Assembly: GCF_004339015.1 (NCBI RefSeq)
Contig: NZ_SMFQ01000003.1
Coordinates: forward strand, 124,001-188,000
DNA from: Cocleimonas flava
Lineage (GTDB): Bacteria > Pseudomonadota > Gammaproteobacteria > Thiotrichales > Thiotrichaceae
DNA length: 64,000 nt
Direction: 5' to 3'
How positions within the stretch are numbered: position 1 is the first letter of the stretch; every line of letters starts with the position of its first letter. The position numbers and the translations under genes were made by a program. Below are positions 28,030-38,957 of the stretch, one piece after another. The notes beneath the pieces were generated by a model, which was not told the DNA's origin, did not search any database, and worked only from the letters and a program-made list of their open reading frames with translations.

Positions 28030-29058
28030 TTAAGGTAGAAGCGCTGGCTTATTAATTGCTATATTTTCTTCAAAACCGAGCATTAAGTTCATATTCTGAA
28101 CGGCCTGTCCTGCAGCACCCTTTACCAGGTTATCTATGACGGATAATACAACGATACGTGAACTTTCTGGATTTTTATGTACGGCAATCTGGCACATATT
28201 TGAAGCTTTAACGCTTCTTGTTTCCGGGTGTGATCCAGCTGGAAGTACATCTACAAAAAACTCATTTTTGTAGCGGTCTTCATACAGTGCTTGAAAATCG
28301 ATATCATTGTTTGCATTAGCATAAATAGTGGCGTGTATGCCTCTGATAATAGGTAATAAATGAGGTACAAAAGTTAAATCTACTTTTGTGTCAGCGATGA
28401 GTGAAAATATTTGTGCAATTTCCGGTAAGTGTCTATGCCCACCTACCCCATATGCTTTAAAACTTTCGCCCATTTCACTAAAGAGTGTCGCCACATTGGC
28501 TTGTTTACCTGCGCCGCTTACACCTGATTTCGTATCAGCAATAATATTATCCAGATCTATAAGGCCGGATTCCAATAATGGCATCAGTCCTAATATAACC
28601 GACGTTGGGTAACAGCCTGGGTTTGCTACTAGATTGGCTGATTTAACCCTTTCTCTATTGATTTCTGGTAAACCATAAACAGCTTGTTCAACCAGTTCTG
28701 GACATGCATGGGTCATGCCATACCATTTACTCCAAACATCCAGATCTTTGATTCTAAAATCTGCCGCCAAATCTATTACTTTTACACCAGCTTTAACTAA
28801 TTCAGCCGTATGTTTCATGGCAACGCCATTAGGAGTAGCAAAAAAGACTAAATCGCATTGGGCTAATGCATCAGTGGTTGGATCACTGAATTCTAAGTCA
28901 ATGAAACCACGTAGATTGGGAAACATAGAATCTACTCGTGTGCCAGCATTTGATCGTGAAGTCACATAAGTGATTTCGACATCAGGGTGAGTGGCAAGTA
29001 TTCTAAGTAATTCAACGCCGGTGTATCCTGTAGCACCAACTATTCCAATCTTTTTCAC
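28030..29058 (-). CDS. argC: N-acetyl-gamma-glutamyl-phosphate reductase
   Basis: NADPH-dependent third step of arginine biosynthesis. The 342-residue protein has the N-terminal Rossmann motif [12 protein letters not shown] and the catalytic Cys in [13 protein letters not shown] (about 147-159). The [11 protein letters not shown] segment contains the active-site His. It precedes bactofilin and erpA in the same direction. No ArgR-type operator was identified in the upstream region by eye. Confidence 0.97.
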   Translation of the reverse strand: MKKIGIVGATGYTGVELLRILATHPDVEITYVTSRSNAGTRVDSMFPNLRGFIDLEFSDPTTDALAQCDLVFFATPNGVAMKHTAELVKAGVKVIDLAADFRIKDLDVWSKWYGMTHACPELVEQAVYGLPEINRERVKSANLVANPGCYPTSVILGLMPLLESGLIDLDNIIADTKSGVSGAGKQANVATLFSEMGESFKAYGVGGHRHLPEIAQIFSLIADTKVDLTFVPHLLPIIRGIHATIYANANNDIDFQALYEDRYKNEFFVDVLPAGSHPETRSVKASNMCQIAVHKNPESSRIVVLSVIDNLVKGAAGQAVQNMNLMLGFEENIAINKPALLP

Positions 29059-29314
29059 TGTGGCTTTAACCTATTAATTAAAATTTAAAACGATAATGAT
29101 ACCGTGATTTATGACAATGCACATACTTGAAATTGCGACTTATGCCTCTATTTAAGTATAAGTGGCGTATAAAGTATGAGGCTAAGCTTAAATTACTTAA
29201 TGTGCCATATATTTATGAGGCTAGACTAGCCTTGTAAATAGTTTTTTCTAACGCCGAATGATATAGTCTTTTCATATACTTTGAATTATTTCAACTTTGC
29301 AGATACTAACTATA

Positions 29315-31501
29315 ATGACCAATACCATAAACAAACTAAAAACTCTTAAACTCAATTCAGTTTTAAAAGTTTCATTATTATCAGGACTTATTTCGATCAG
29401 TGTTGGTTGTCTAGGTACGCCACCTGCTGGCACCTCTTTAATTGAGTCTGCAAATGCTGCTGAAAAAACAGATACTAACCTTGAACAGTTAACGCCAAGA
29501 CATAGTTTTGAATACAAAATTATCAACAGCATGCTCAAGCGTTATCATTATAAAAAGTTTGAATTAAATGATGAATTCTCAGGGAAAATCTTAGATCAAT
29601 ACATTAAACAATTAGACCCAAGTCGTATCTACTTCACACAAGCCGATATAACTCAGTTTGATAAGCATCGTGACAAATTCGACGATTACATAAATGCCGG
29701 CGATACTGAAGTTGCCGTTAATATTTTCAAAAAATATCAGCAAAGAGTCAATGAACGCTCTCAATATGCGATTCAACGATTGGATCAAAAATTCGATCTT
29801 ACCAAAGACGAAGAATATAACCTCGATCGTGAAAAAGCGCGCTGGGAAGTAAATTCTACGGCATTGAATATACTTTGGGATAAACGAATAAAGAATGACT
29901 ATATCAATCAAATACTGTCTGATGAAAAGCCTAAAGAAGTTATCAGTAAGTTAAAAAAACGTTATGCGAGCATGACGAAAAGAACCAATCAGATCAAAAG
30001 CAACGAACTATTTCAAACTATCGTAAATGCTTATGCAGGTGCTATTGAGCCTCATACTTCATATCTTTCGCCGCGTTCATCAGAACAATTCGATATTAAT
30101 ATGAGTTTATCCTTAAGCGGCATCGGTGCTGTACTTAGAACTGATGAAGAACACACCAAGATTATAAGTGTTGTACCAGGTGGGCCTGCTGATCTAACTG
30201 GTCAGATAAAAGCAGGCGATAGAATCATTGGTGTGGGTCAGAAAACAGAAAACAGCATCAAAGACATTGTTGGATGGCGCTTAAGCGATGTGGTTAATAT
30301 CATTCGGGGTAAAAAAGGCAGTACCGTAGTTTTATCGGTATTACCTAATGAGACTGGTTTAAGCGGTAAAGCGAAGACAGTAAAAATAGTTAGAGATAAA
30401 ATTAAACTTGAGCATCAAGCTGCAAGCAAAAGAATCATCGAAATAGAAAGACCCGAAGGAAAAGTGAAAGTTGGTGTTATCGACCTTCCCTCGTTCTACA
30501 TCGACTTTAAAGCCCGTAATCGTGGAGATGCTGAATACGCTGGCACGACGCGTGATGTTAAAAAACTTTTAATTGAATTAAACAAAGAAGGTATTGATGA
30601 TCTGATTATCGATTTACGCGGTAATGGTGGCGGATCTTTAAGTGAAGTTGTCTCTTTGACTGGCTTGTTTATCGATCAGGGTCCTGTTGTACAAATTAAC
30701 GATACGACTGGTCGTACAGATATTCTTCGTGATAATGATTCTGGTGTCGTTTATAACGGCCCTATGGCAGTGATGATAGATAAAGGCAGTGCTTCGGCAT
30801 CAGAGATTTTTGCTGGCGCTATTCAGGACTATAAACGCGGCGTAATTATTGGTGAAACTACTTTTGGTAAAGGTACGGTACAAACTGTATTGCCATTAGA
30901 GTCTTATACCCGTAAAACATTCGATAAACCTTTAGGGCAGATCAAAATCACGTCAGCGCAATTCTTCCGTGTGAATGGTGAAAGTACCCAGCATAAGGGT
31001 GTGGTTCCTGATTTATCCTGGGATTTACCTCAAGTCGATGGTGATTTTGGGGAGCGTGCATTCAAGAATGCATTACCTTGGAGACGCATTGAAATGGCTA
31101 AGCACAAAGATTATAAAAATGCCTTCGGAGCTGCTGCTATTCAACAGGCTCGAACTAAATCATTAGAACGAATTTCGAATGACCCTAAATTTAAAACTAC
31201 GGTAGATAGAGTGAAATTGTTGGTAGATGCCGGTAATGAAAAAGTTGTTTCTTTAAACTTGAAAAAACGACAAGCAAAGCGTGAAGATTTTAATAAGCGA
31301 TTATTGGCATTAGAAAATAATCTACAAAAAGCAAATGGTCTACCTGCATATAAAACCATTAAAGAATTGCGCGACGCTCAAGAAAAGAAAAATGACGATA
31401 TCTTTACTAAGCAACCTGTTGATGTGTTCTTAAATGAAGCGGCGCATATACTGACAGACTTACAGAAATTCAATGTAATGGCAGCGTCAGCAAACAAATA
31501 A
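29315..31501 (+). CDS. prc: Carboxy-terminal processing (tail-specific) protease Prc
   Basis: Periplasmic serine protease that trims proteins from the C-terminus and affects peptidoglycan hydrolase turnover. The ATG at 29315 (MTNTINKLK) is preferred to an in-frame TTG at 29297. An N-terminal signal segment is followed by a helical region, a PDZ domain (GIGAVLRTDEEHTKIISVVPGGPA) and the protease core. The catalytic Ser lies in DKGSASASEIFAGA and the Lys in GETTFGKGTVQT. A C-terminal DUF3340-type helical region completes about 728 residues. The signal ends near SVGC, but the lipobox is weak. Confidence 0.95.
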   Translation: MTNTINKLKTLKLNSVLKVSLLSGLISISVGCLGTPPAGTSLIESANAAEKTDTNLEQLTPRHSFEYKIINSMLKRYHYKKFELNDEFSGKILDQYIKQLDPSRIYFTQADITQFDKHRDKFDDYINAGDTEVAVNIFKKYQQRVNERSQYAIQRLDQKFDLTKDEEYNLDREKARWEVNSTALNILWDKRIKNDYINQILSDEKPKEVISKLKKRYASMTKRTNQIKSNELFQTIVNAYAGAIEPHTSYLSPRSSEQFDINMSLSLSGIGAVLRTDEEHTKIISVVPGGPADLTGQIKAGDRIIGVGQKTENSIKDIVGWRLSDVVNIIRGKKGSTVVLSVLPNETGLSGKAKTVKIVRDKIKLEHQAASKRIIEIERPEGKVKVGVIDLPSFYIDFKARNRGDAEYAGTTRDVKKLLIELNKEGIDDLIIDLRGNGGGSLSEVVSLTGLFIDQGPVVQINDTTGRTDILRDNDSGVVYNGPMAVMIDKGSASASEIFAGAIQDYKRGVIIGETTFGKGTVQTVLPLESYTRKTFDKPLGQIKITSAQFFRVNGESTQHKGVVPDLSWDLPQVDGDFGERAFKNALPWRRIEMAKHKDYKNAFGAAAIQQARTKSLERISNDPKFKTTVDRVKLLVDAGNEKVVSLNLKKRQAKREDFNKRLLALENNLQKANGLPAYKTIKELRDAQEKKNDDIFTKQPVDVFLNEAAHILTDLQKFNVMAASANK

Positions 31502-31529
31502 ACGCCTATTAACAGGGTGATATATAGAT

Positions 31530-31570
31530 GGATGACTTTTCTGCCTAATTAAAGGCTAGAAAAGTCGTCC
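31530..31570 (+). terminator. Long hairpin after prc
   Basis: GGATGACTTTTCT pairs with AGAAAAGTCGTCC (one G-U) with an inner CCT/AGG extension. It lies about 30 bases after the prc stop. There is no real T-run, so it may be an RNA-stability hairpin. The T-run-bearing repeat copy 6 lies some 65 bases further on. Confidence 0.5.
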
Positions 31571-31634
31571 TTAGATTTCAAAATATTGTTTGTATGTTTA
31601 ATGGTTGAACTAGACCAATTATAAATAAACTTAA

Positions 31635-31663
31635 GCCACCCCCCTACTTTGGGGCTGTTTTTT
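31635..31663 (+). repeat. Dispersed C-rich repeat, copy 6
   Basis: GCCACCCCCCTACTTTGGGGC, two bases, then T6. It lies between convergent prc and dgkA and is sense to prc. The GGGG variant allows a small CCCC/GGGG hairpin with a TACTTT loop. Confidence 0.88.
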
Positions 31664-31734
31664 ACATACCTTTCTTAATGATCAATTTTTAAAGGGGTAA
31701 GCTATGGTCAAAGTATGGCTAAAGATAATTATAA

Positions 31735-32097
31735 CTAAGGCCAAAGTACAAATAACCAGACAATCGCAGTATTCATCATTGCAACAAATACAGCAGCAGA
31801 ACCCATATCTTTAGCCCTGCCGGATAATTCATGGTGTTCTCCACCAAAACGATCTACCACTGCTTCTATTGCGGAATTTAATAACTCAACAATCAATAGC
31901 AAAAGCACACTGCCTATCAGTAGTGCTTTTTCAATCCCTGAATCTCCAAACCATAAAGCAATCGGTGTTGATACTGCTAATAACCAAACTTCCTGTCGGA
32001 AGGCTTCTTCGTGTTTGTAAGTCGCTTTTAAACCGAGCCAGGTAAAGCCTAAGGCTTTTATCCAGCGTGTTATGCCTGTATTACCACTACCAGCCAT
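31735..32097 (-). CDS. dgkA: Diacylglycerol kinase
   Basis: Small integral membrane kinase that phosphorylates diacylglycerol to phosphatidic acid in membrane-lipid turnover. The 120-residue protein has three membrane segments and the signature VELLNSAIEAVVDRFGGEHHELSGRAKD (shown in part: ELLNSAIEAVVDR with acidic catalytic Glu). It lies downstream of gcvP in the same direction with a 55-base gap, possibly on the same transcript. Confidence 0.95.
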   Translation of the reverse strand: MAGSGNTGITRWIKALGFTWLGLKATYKHEEAFRQEVWLLAVSTPIALWFGDSGIEKALLIGSVLLLLIVELLNSAIEAVVDRFGGEHHELSGRAKDMGSAAVFVAMMNTAIVWLFVLWP

Positions 32098-32151
32098 TTT
32101 GGCTCCTTTATCTAGAAAGAATCGTTCTAAATAAAAGCTACCAATTAGCTA

Positions 32152-35040
32152 CTATCGGTAACTTTCTATAGAAGGACAAGAGCATACCAAATTACGGTCA
32201 CCATACACATTATCTATACGATTAACCGTAGGCCAATATTTACTGGTTGCGATGACACCTTTTGGTAATACAGCCGTTTCTTGTGAATATGGTCTATCCC
32301 AGTTTTCTGAAATATCAAAGATAGTATGTGGTGCATTCACTAATGGATTGTTTTCCAGTGACCAAACGCCCGTCTCTACATTTTTGATTTCTTCTCTAAT
32401 TGCAATCATGGCGTCACAAAAACGATCTAATTCATATTTAGATTCGGATTCTGTTGGTTCTATCATCAACGTTCCAGCCACAGGGAATGACATAGTAGGT
32501 GCGTGGAAGCCATAGTCCATAAGACGTTTAGCAATATCTTCTTCAGATATTCCCGACTCATTTTTTATGGGCCTTATATCGATGATACATTCGTGAGCAA
32601 CACGACCGTTCTTGCCTCTATAAAGAACAGGATAATGAGGTGCTAAACGTTCAGTGATGTAGTTAGCGTTTAGTATTGCCATTTTACTCACTGCAGCGTT
32701 ACCTTCAGCGCCCAACATCTTCATATACATCCACGAAATTGTAAGAATAGATGCACTGCCGAAAGGAGCACCAGAGACAGCATGTGTTTTATCTTCTTCG
32801 TTATTAATATGCCCTGGAAGGAAAGGTGCTAAATGGCTACGTACACCAATAGGCCCGACACCAGGTCCACCGCCACCATGTGGTATGGCAAAGGTTTTGT
32901 GTAAATTAAGATGAGATACATCCGAACCGAAAACGCCTGGTTTAGATAAGCCTTTTTGAGCGTTTAGATTTGCACCATCAAGATAGACTTGACCACCGCA
33001 ATCGTGAACAATCTTACACATCTCAACAATACCTTCTTCAAAAACACCGTGTGTAGAAGGATATGTAACCATAATACAGGCTAAATCATCTTTGTTTGCT
33101 TCAGCTTTTGTGCGTAAATCTTCAAGGTCGACGTTGCCATTATCATCACAATTAACCAAAACAATTTTCATTCTGGCCATAGCAGCTGATGCTGGATTAG
33201 TACCATGAGCAGAAGTCGGTGTAAGGCAGATATTACGATGTCCTTGACCTATACTTTTGTTATAACGATTAATAGCAACAAGTCCCGCATATTCGCCCTG
33301 AGCTCCCGAATTGGGTTGCATAGAGACTGCGGCATATCCTGTTACTTCAGCTAACCAGGCTTCTAATTGATCAATCATTTCGTGGTAGCCAACCGTCTGT
33401 TCTTTAGGAGCAAATGGATGGATATTAGAAAACTTTGACCAGCTGAGTGGCATGAGTTCACTCGCAGCATTTAACTTCATGGTACAAGACCCCAAAGGAA
33501 TCATTGCATGTACAAGTGATAAGTCTTTATTTTCAAGACGTTTGAGGTAACGCATCATTTCTGTTTCTGTATGATGTTGTTTGAAAACTTCATGCGTCAG
33601 GAATGATGTTTCGCGTTGATAATCCGCTGGAATACCAGACTCAGCTTTGTCATTGACGATTAGATCATCAAGGTCAGCGACCGTTAACTGATGCTCTTTA
33701 CCAAAGAAAATTTCAAAGAGTGTTTCCAGGTCTTTAGCTGTTTTAGTTTCATCAAAACTGATTCCAATTTTATCGGATTCAACCAGACGTAGGTTTATAC
33801 CTTTATCCAAAGCTGCTTTATAAAAGGCTTGCTGATGATCACCAACAAATACCGTTAAGGTATCAAACCAGCTTGTGTTAACAATATATTCGGCTTTAGA
33901 GAGATCGCTTTGGCGCACAGCGGCAGCAAAGATGCTGGTTAAACGATTAATTCTTGACGCTATACGTTTTAAACCTTCCGCTCCATGGTAAACCGCATAG
34001 AAGCCGGCCATATTCGCTAATAAAGCTTGAGCAGTACATATGTTCGAAGTGGCTTTATCACGTCGAATATGTTGCTCACGCGTTTGCATCGCCATTCTCA
34101 GCCCCTGATTGCCGCGTGAATCCACAGAAACACCAATAACGCGTCCTGGCACAGAGCGCTTTAGCTTATCTTGTACTGCAAAGAATGCAGCATGTGGACC
34201 ACCGAAGCCCATTGGTACACCAAAACGTTGAGATGTCCCGAAAACAATATCGGCACCCATTTCACCGGGGGCTTTCAATAATACCAAAGACATCAGATCA
34301 GCAGCCACACAGACAAGTGCTTTTTGCTCATGTGCTTGTGTAATGATTGGTTCAATATTGCTTACTTCACCGGATGTTCCAGGGTATTGCAGAAGAACAC
34401 CAAACACTTCGTGGTTTTTCAGGTCTTCTTGTGGATTTCCAATGATTAATTCAAAACCAAAGTATTGAGCACGAGTTTTCATAACCTCTAGCGTTTGCGG
34501 GAAAACAGCTTCGTCTACAAAAAACTTATCCGTTTTTAAACGATTTGATCGCTTACACAAAGCCATGGCTTCAGCCGCTGCTGTAGCTTCATCAAGTAAT
34601 GAAGCATTCGCCATGTCCATGCCCGTTAAATCCATGATCATTTGCTGAAAATTCAAAAGACCTTCTAAACGACCTTGAGAAATTTCAGCCTGATATGGCG
34701 TATAAGCTGTATACCAACCAGGATTTTCTAAAACATTACGCTGAATTACGGAAGGTACGATAGTGTCGTAATATCCCAGCCCAATAAATGACTTATTAAC
34801 AACATTCTTATCTGCAATATCACTAAGAGTCTCTAACGCTTCTCTTTCAGAACAGCTGTCGTCGAGTTTTAAGGGTTCTCTAATACGGATTGTTTCTGGT
34901 ACTGTTTTATCGGCAAGTTCATCGAGTGATGAAACGCCAATAACTTCCAGCATTTCATTCAAATCTTCTGTTTGAGGTCCAATATGACGAGAGATGAAAT
35001 CATCGTGCTGATCTAAAATATTTAGTGGTAAGTTTTTCAT
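32152..35040 (-). CDS. gcvP: Glycine dehydrogenase (decarboxylating), P protein
   Basis: PLP enzyme that decarboxylates glycine and passes the aminomethyl group to the lipoyl arm of GcvH. At 962 residues it is the fused single-chain form, with N-terminal and C-terminal halves both complete. Lys715 in [16 protein letters not shown] is the PLP-binding residue. It is the third gene of gcvT-gcvH-gcvP, 60 bases after gcvH, under control of the upstream glycine riboswitch. Confidence 0.98.
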   Translation of the reverse strand: MKNLPLNILDQHDDFISRHIGPQTEDLNEMLEVIGVSSLDELADKTVPETIRIREPLKLDDSCSEREALETLSDIADKNVVNKSFIGLGYYDTIVPSVIQRNVLENPGWYTAYTPYQAEISQGRLEGLLNFQQMIMDLTGMDMANASLLDEATAAAEAMALCKRSNRLKTDKFFVDEAVFPQTLEVMKTRAQYFGFELIIGNPQEDLKNHEVFGVLLQYPGTSGEVSNIEPIITQAHEQKALVCVAADLMSLVLLKAPGEMGADIVFGTSQRFGVPMGFGGPHAAFFAVQDKLKRSVPGRVIGVSVDSRGNQGLRMAMQTREQHIRRDKATSNICTAQALLANMAGFYAVYHGAEGLKRIASRINRLTSIFAAAVRQSDLSKAEYIVNTSWFDTLTVFVGDHQQAFYKAALDKGINLRLVESDKIGISFDETKTAKDLETLFEIFFGKEHQLTVADLDDLIVNDKAESGIPADYQRETSFLTHEVFKQHHTETEMMRYLKRLENKDLSLVHAMIPLGSCTMKLNAASELMPLSWSKFSNIHPFAPKEQTVGYHEMIDQLEAWLAEVTGYAAVSMQPNSGAQGEYAGLVAINRYNKSIGQGHRNICLTPTSAHGTNPASAAMARMKIVLVNCDDNGNVDLEDLRTKAEANKDDLACIMVTYPSTHGVFEEGIVEMCKIVHDCGGQVYLDGANLNAQKGLSKPGVFGSDVSHLNLHKTFAIPHGGGGPGVGPIGVRSHLAPFLPGHINNEEDKTHAVSGAPFGSASILTISWMYMKMLGAEGNAAVSKMAILNANYITERLAPHYPVLYRGKNGRVAHECIIDIRPIKNESGISEEDIAKRLMDYGFHAPTMSFPVAGTLMIEPTESESKYELDRFCDAMIAIREEIKNVETGVWSLENNPLVNAPHTIFDISENWDRPYSQETAVLPKGVIATSKYWPTVNRIDNVYGDRNLVCSCPSIESYR

Positions 35041-35100
35041 AGATAAGTTTAATGCATTGTTAAAGGGATATGAATCAAATGGAATATAGCTGGTAGCTAA

Positions 35101-35490
35101 TTATTCCTGACACTCAGCTTCGTATTCGTCAGCACTTAATAGGTTATCCAGGTCTGCGATATCATTAAGTTTCATGCTGAAAATCCAGCCTTCACCAAAC
35201 GGTGCTGTGTTGATTAACTCTGGTTCGCTATCAAGCTCTTCATTAACTTCTGTAACTTCGCCCGCTAATGGTGCATACATATCAGATGCAGCTTTTACTG
35301 ATTCAATAACACCACAGTTTTCTTCTTCAGTAAGTGTTGTTTCTACTTCTGGTAATTCAACAAAAACAACATCGCCTAATAATTCTTGCGCGTGTTCTGT
35401 AATTCCAATAGTTGCTGTTCCGTCACCATTATCTCTGACCCATTCGTGAGTTTTGGTGTATTTAAGATCGCTAGGGTTCTCATTGCTCAT
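35101..35490 (-). CDS. gcvH: Glycine cleavage system H protein
   Basis: Lipoyl carrier protein that shuttles the aminomethyl intermediate between the P, T and L proteins. It has 129 residues, with Lys66 in the lipoylation segment [11 protein letters not shown]. It lies between gcvT and gcvP. The lipoamide dehydrogenase (L protein) gene is not in the window. Confidence 0.98.
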   Translation of the reverse strand: MSNENPSDLKYTKTHEWVRDNGDGTATIGITEHAQELLGDVVFVELPEVETTLTEEENCGVIESVKAASDMYAPLAGEVTEVNEELDSEPELINTAPFGEGWIFSMKLNDIADLDNLLSADEYEAECQE

Positions 35491-35558
35491 AATCGTTCTC
35501 CGATTTCAGTTAATTATTTCTAAAAAGAAAGTGTAAATTAAGGGTGTAATATCTAATT

Positions 35559-36665
35559 CTAGATGAGTGCTTTGCCATTTCTAACGAATGGTGGTTTAAC
35601 AATGCGGGCAGTAAGTAGTTTGCCTCGAATGTCTACCTGACAAGTATCTTTTGCTTCTGTAGGAATACGCGCAAAGGCTATAGCCTTACCTAGCGTTGGT
35701 GAGAATGACCCGCTGGTTATTTCACCATCTCCAAATTCAGTCACTATTTTTTGATGGCCGCGTAATACGCCTTTGTCTTCTAGCACCAATCCAACAAGTT
35801 TTTCTTTAGAGCCATTTTGTTTTTCTTTTTCAAGAGCTTCTCGGCCAATAAAGTTTCTATCTTCTGGTTCCCATGCAATAGTCCAGCCCATAGCTGCTGC
35901 TAATGGAGATATGGTTTCATCCATATCAGTACCATATAAATTCATACCTGCTTCAAGACGCAATGTGTCGCGTGCACCTAGTCCAATTGGTGATACACCA
36001 TTATCAATTAATGCATTCCATAAAGCAGAGGCTGATTCATTAGGAACCATAATTTCATATCCGTCTTCACCGGTATAACCTGTGCGTGCATAAAAGCTTT
36101 CACCTATTTGTACGCCAAAGAAAGGTTTTAAATCTGATACTAATTTTTGATCGGAATCACTCAAGGTTGCATTTGCCTTCTCTCTGGCATTAGGGCCTTG
36201 TACCGCAATCATTGCGAGATCATCTCTTTCTGTAAGAGTCAGGTCATAATCAGTAGCTTGTTGATTTATCCATTTGAGGTCATTATCACGAGTTGCGGCA
36301 TTAACAACCATGCGATAAAAATCATCTGCGAGGTAATAAACGATTAAGTCATCAATGACGCCACCATTTTCATTCAACATCGCACTGTATAGTGCCTTGC
36401 CTGAATCTTTTAATTTTTCTACATCATTAGCTAATAGATTTTGTAGGAATTTTTTAACATCTTTTCCTTTGAAATCTAAAACAACCATGTGGGAAACATC
36501 GAACATCCCAGCATCTTCTCGAACTTGTTTATGTTCTTTTACTTGTGAGCCATAATTGATTGGCATATCCCAACCTGCAAAATTTACCATTTTGCCACCA
36601 GCTTTATGGTGTTGATCGTATAAGGGGGTTCTTTTAGGTGTTTGATTCTGTGATGATTCGGACAT
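35559..36665 (-). CDS. gcvT: Aminomethyltransferase (glycine cleavage T protein)
   Basis: Transfers the methylene unit from GcvH to tetrahydrofolate and releases ammonia. The start is placed at 36665 ([15 protein letters not shown]) because AAAGGA lies 6 bases upstream. A Met codon 30 bases further upstream has less support and falls in the leader next to the terminator. The 368-residue protein has [11 protein letters not shown] near the N-terminus and [12 protein letters not shown] in the folate-binding region. It is the first gene after the riboswitch. Confidence 0.96.
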   Translation of the reverse strand: MSESSQNQTPKRTPLYDQHHKAGGKMVNFAGWDMPINYGSQVKEHKQVREDAGMFDVSHMVVLDFKGKDVKKFLQNLLANDVEKLKDSGKALYSAMLNENGGVIDDLIVYYLADDFYRMVVNAATRDNDLKWINQQATDYDLTLTERDDLAMIAVQGPNAREKANATLSDSDQKLVSDLKPFFGVQIGESFYARTGYTGEDGYEIMVPNESASALWNALIDNGVSPIGLGARDTLRLEAGMNLYGTDMDETISPLAAAMGWTIAWEPEDRNFIGREALEKEKQNGSKEKLVGLVLEDKGVLRGHQKIVTEFGDGEITSGSFSPTLGKAIAFARIPTEAKDTCQVDIRGKLLTARIVKPPFVRNGKALI

Positions 36666-36693
36666 AAAATTTCCTTTAAACTTAATTTTAAAC

Positions 36694-36732
36694 AAAAAAA
36701 AGGGGCGGCAGATTCTTCAATCTGCCGCCCCT
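36694..36732 (-). terminator. Terminator of the glycine riboswitch expression platform
   Basis: On the minus strand AGGGGCGGCAGATT pairs with AATCTGCCGCCCCT over a very short loop and runs into T8. It lies between the second glycine aptamer and the gcvT start. Its 5' side touches the closing P1 helix (CAGAG) of that aptamer, so glycine binding and termination can be mutually linked. Confidence 0.92.
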
Positions 36733-36952
36733 CTGTCCTTGTACCTGAGAGATTCCCTAAATATATGCGACTAAGCAAAATTAGGTTAAACCCTTCGGTG
36801 GAAACTGTGTTTCACTCTCCAGAGCCAGTGTTTTTACCTGCAGTCCTTTTACCTGAGCGTTTCCGAGCGGATTTGCGCCTTCGGTGTTCAATAATTCACT
36901 TTAGAAAACAAATTTGAATTGTTTCCTCGTAAAAATTGAATCTCTCCTGCAG
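36729..36952 (-). promoter_or_regulatory. Tandem glycine riboswitch controlling gcvT-gcvH-gcvP
   Basis: Two glycine aptamers in series upstream of gcvT. Aptamer 1 (36838-36952) is closed by CTGCAG/CTGCAG and contains CACCGAAGGCGCAAATCCG and CGCTCAGGTAAAAGGAC. Aptamer 2 (36729-36824) is closed by CTCTG/CAGAG and contains CACCGAAGGGTTTAACC and ATCTCTCAGGTACAAGGAC. The paired CCGAAGG and CAGGTAnAAGGAC signatures define the glycine class. The first aptamer has an extended AT-rich arm. With the adjacent terminator it is expected to turn the operon on when glycine is abundant. Confidence 0.95.
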
Positions 36953-37020
36953 AAAATTTACTGAAGTCTCGACTATACCTCAGGATGGATTAACGAGGAA
37001 GAAATTTAAGTGTCAAATTT

Positions 37021-37764
37021 CTACTTATCAGCATCAAGTGCAGCTGCTAGTCGATCTGCTGGCATGTAACCGGGGATTAGACGTCCTGACTCAGTCACTA
37101 ATGCAGGTGTACCTGTTACGCCAACTTCTTGACCAAGTGTGTATTGAGCTTCAATAGGGTTATCACACGTCTTTTCAGCTATAGGCTTTCTTTCTTTTGC
37201 GTCTGTCATTGCTTGCAGTTGATCATCTGCGCACCACATACTTACTGCTTTCTTAAACGAACCAGACCCTATCCCTGCTCTTGGGAACATCAAATATTCT
37301 ACAGTAATACCTTTAGCATTTAACTCAGGCACTTCTCTGTGAAGCTTTGCGCAGTATGGGCAATCAATGTCAGTAAAAACTTTTAAAACATGCTTTTCGT
37401 TTTTAGCTTTGAATGTTACCGGCTTATTATCTTGTCTATCGATAATATCTTTTCTAACTGACTGTTTAGCCACTTCAGATAGGTTTTCTCTAGTATCCAG
37501 GTTGATCATGTCACCCGCTAGAAAGTATTTACCGTCACTAGAGACATAAATTACTTCAGTCCCATACATAACTTCAAACACATTAGGGAGTAAACTCTCT
37601 TTGATTGAAGACGGTTCTGATTTGAATCGTGTCTTCAATTTTTGCTTCAATTCTGTTATGGCTTGAGCTGTATCAGCATTCGTGCTTTCAACTTTAGCCA
37701 GTGCTGGCGTCATCGATGATGCTAAAAAGAACAACGATGTTGCCAATATTATTTTTTTAATCAT
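37021..37764 (-). CDS. dsbC: Thiol:disulfide interchange protein DsbC
   Basis: Periplasmic disulfide isomerase. A signal peptide (1-23, ending ALA) precedes an N-terminal dimerisation domain and a thioredoxin-fold domain with the redox motif CPYC at 135-138. The cis-Pro loop is GTPALV. The 247-residue length and the location next to xerD, as in E. coli, support DsbC over DsbA. Its partner DsbD is not in the window. Confidence 0.95.
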   Translation of the reverse strand: MIKKIILATSLFFLASSMTPALAKVESTNADTAQAITELKQKLKTRFKSEPSSIKESLLPNVFEVMYGTEVIYVSSDGKYFLAGDMINLDTRENLSEVAKQSVRKDIIDRQDNKPVTFKAKNEKHVLKVFTDIDCPYCAKLHREVPELNAKGITVEYLMFPRAGIGSGSFKKAVSMWCADDQLQAMTDAKERKPIAEKTCDNPIEAQYTLGQEVGVTGTPALVTESGRLIPGYMPADRLAAALDADK

Positions 37765-37923
37765 TTTTATCCCTTAAATTATTAGTTTTAAACCTTACTT
37801 ATATACAATAAGGCCATTATTTTAGTTATCCATTGCGATTTTATAATAAACAGCTATCCCACACAAATACAGTCGATTAACGTATCATTTGTTGTTTTAG
37901 ATGCACCTTTTTTAAAAGTAAAA

Positions 37924-38820
37924 CTAACCACGTGGATGGTGTTTTTGATGAATCGATTGTAATCGTGCTTTAGCAACATGCGTGTAAATTTGTGTTGTCG
38001 ATAAATCACTATGACCCAGCAATAATTGTACGACCCTCAAATCTGCTCCATGGTTCAATAAATGTGTCGCAAATGCATGTCTTAATGTATGAGGGGATAG
38101 TTTTTGTTTGATTCCAGACTGTTGTGCATATTTTTTTATCAAATACCAAAACGCCTGACGAGTCATACCGGAACCTCTGCGAGTCACAAAGAGTTGATCG
38201 CAAACGCCCTTCCCTGTCATTAATTCTGCTCTGGATTCATCTAAATATTTAGTCAACCAAATAACTGCTTCGTCTCCCATTGGAACCAGTCTTTCCTTGT
38301 TGCCTTTGCCGATAACTCTAACAACGCCTTGTTGTAGGCTCAATTGGTTGTAACGTAACGACACAAGTTCAGAGACACGTAAACCTGTTGCATATATCAG
38401 TTCCAACATTGCTCTGTCGCGGAGACCAATAGCATCATCAATTAATGGCGCGTTTAACAATAATTCTATTTCAGTTTCAGTTAACGTGCTTGGTAAAGAC
38501 TTCCCTAATTTAGGTAACTCGATTAACGCGGTAGGGTCCTCTGTAAGGTTTCTTTCTCGTAATTGATAACGATAAAAACGCCTAAAGGTTGAAATTACTC
38601 TAGCCATACTAGTGGTTTTACTGCCTTTATTGATTCGGCTTGCTATATATTCAAGTAATAAGGGATGAGTTGTTGATAATAAATCAGTTTGTTTTGATTC
38701 TAGCCAGGCTGATAAGGCTTTTAAGTCTCTACCATAAGCAGCTAGCGTATTGTTACTTAAACCTCTCTCTGACCATAATGCATCAAGAAAACTTTCAATT
38801 ATTTCTATATCGCTAGCCAT
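37924..38820 (-). CDS. xerD: Site-specific tyrosine recombinase XerD
   Basis: With XerC it resolves chromosome dimers at dif during division. The ATG at 38820 (MASDIEIIE) is favoured over an upstream TTG: a GGA element is suitably spaced. The catalytic residues then fall at Arg148, His244, Arg247, His270 and Tyr279, the same numbering as E. coli XerD. The 298-residue protein has the N-terminal SAM-like domain and the C-terminal catalytic domain (SPHTLRHAFATHLL, GHSDLSTTQIYTHV). It lies upstream of dsbC, the conserved pairing. Confidence 0.97.
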   Translation of the reverse strand: MASDIEIIESFLDALWSERGLSNNTLAAYGRDLKALSAWLESKQTDLLSTTHPLLLEYIASRINKGSKTTSMARVISTFRRFYRYQLRERNLTEDPTALIELPKLGKSLPSTLTETEIELLLNAPLIDDAIGLRDRAMLELIYATGLRVSELVSLRYNQLSLQQGVVRVIGKGNKERLVPMGDEAVIWLTKYLDESRAELMTGKGVCDQLFVTRRGSGMTRQAFWYLIKKYAQQSGIKQKLSPHTLRHAFATHLLNHGADLRVVQLLLGHSDLSTTQIYTHVAKARLQSIHQKHHPRG

Positions 38821-38957
38821 ATACAAATTCCATTTTAGTGATTCCGTTTTCGAAAGCTTTAATATTTATAATTTTTGTGGTTATTAACTAACAATCATAC
38901 TAAACAATATCAAAATCAGTATAATATTCGCTTTCCTACAAAACTACGATTTTTATC

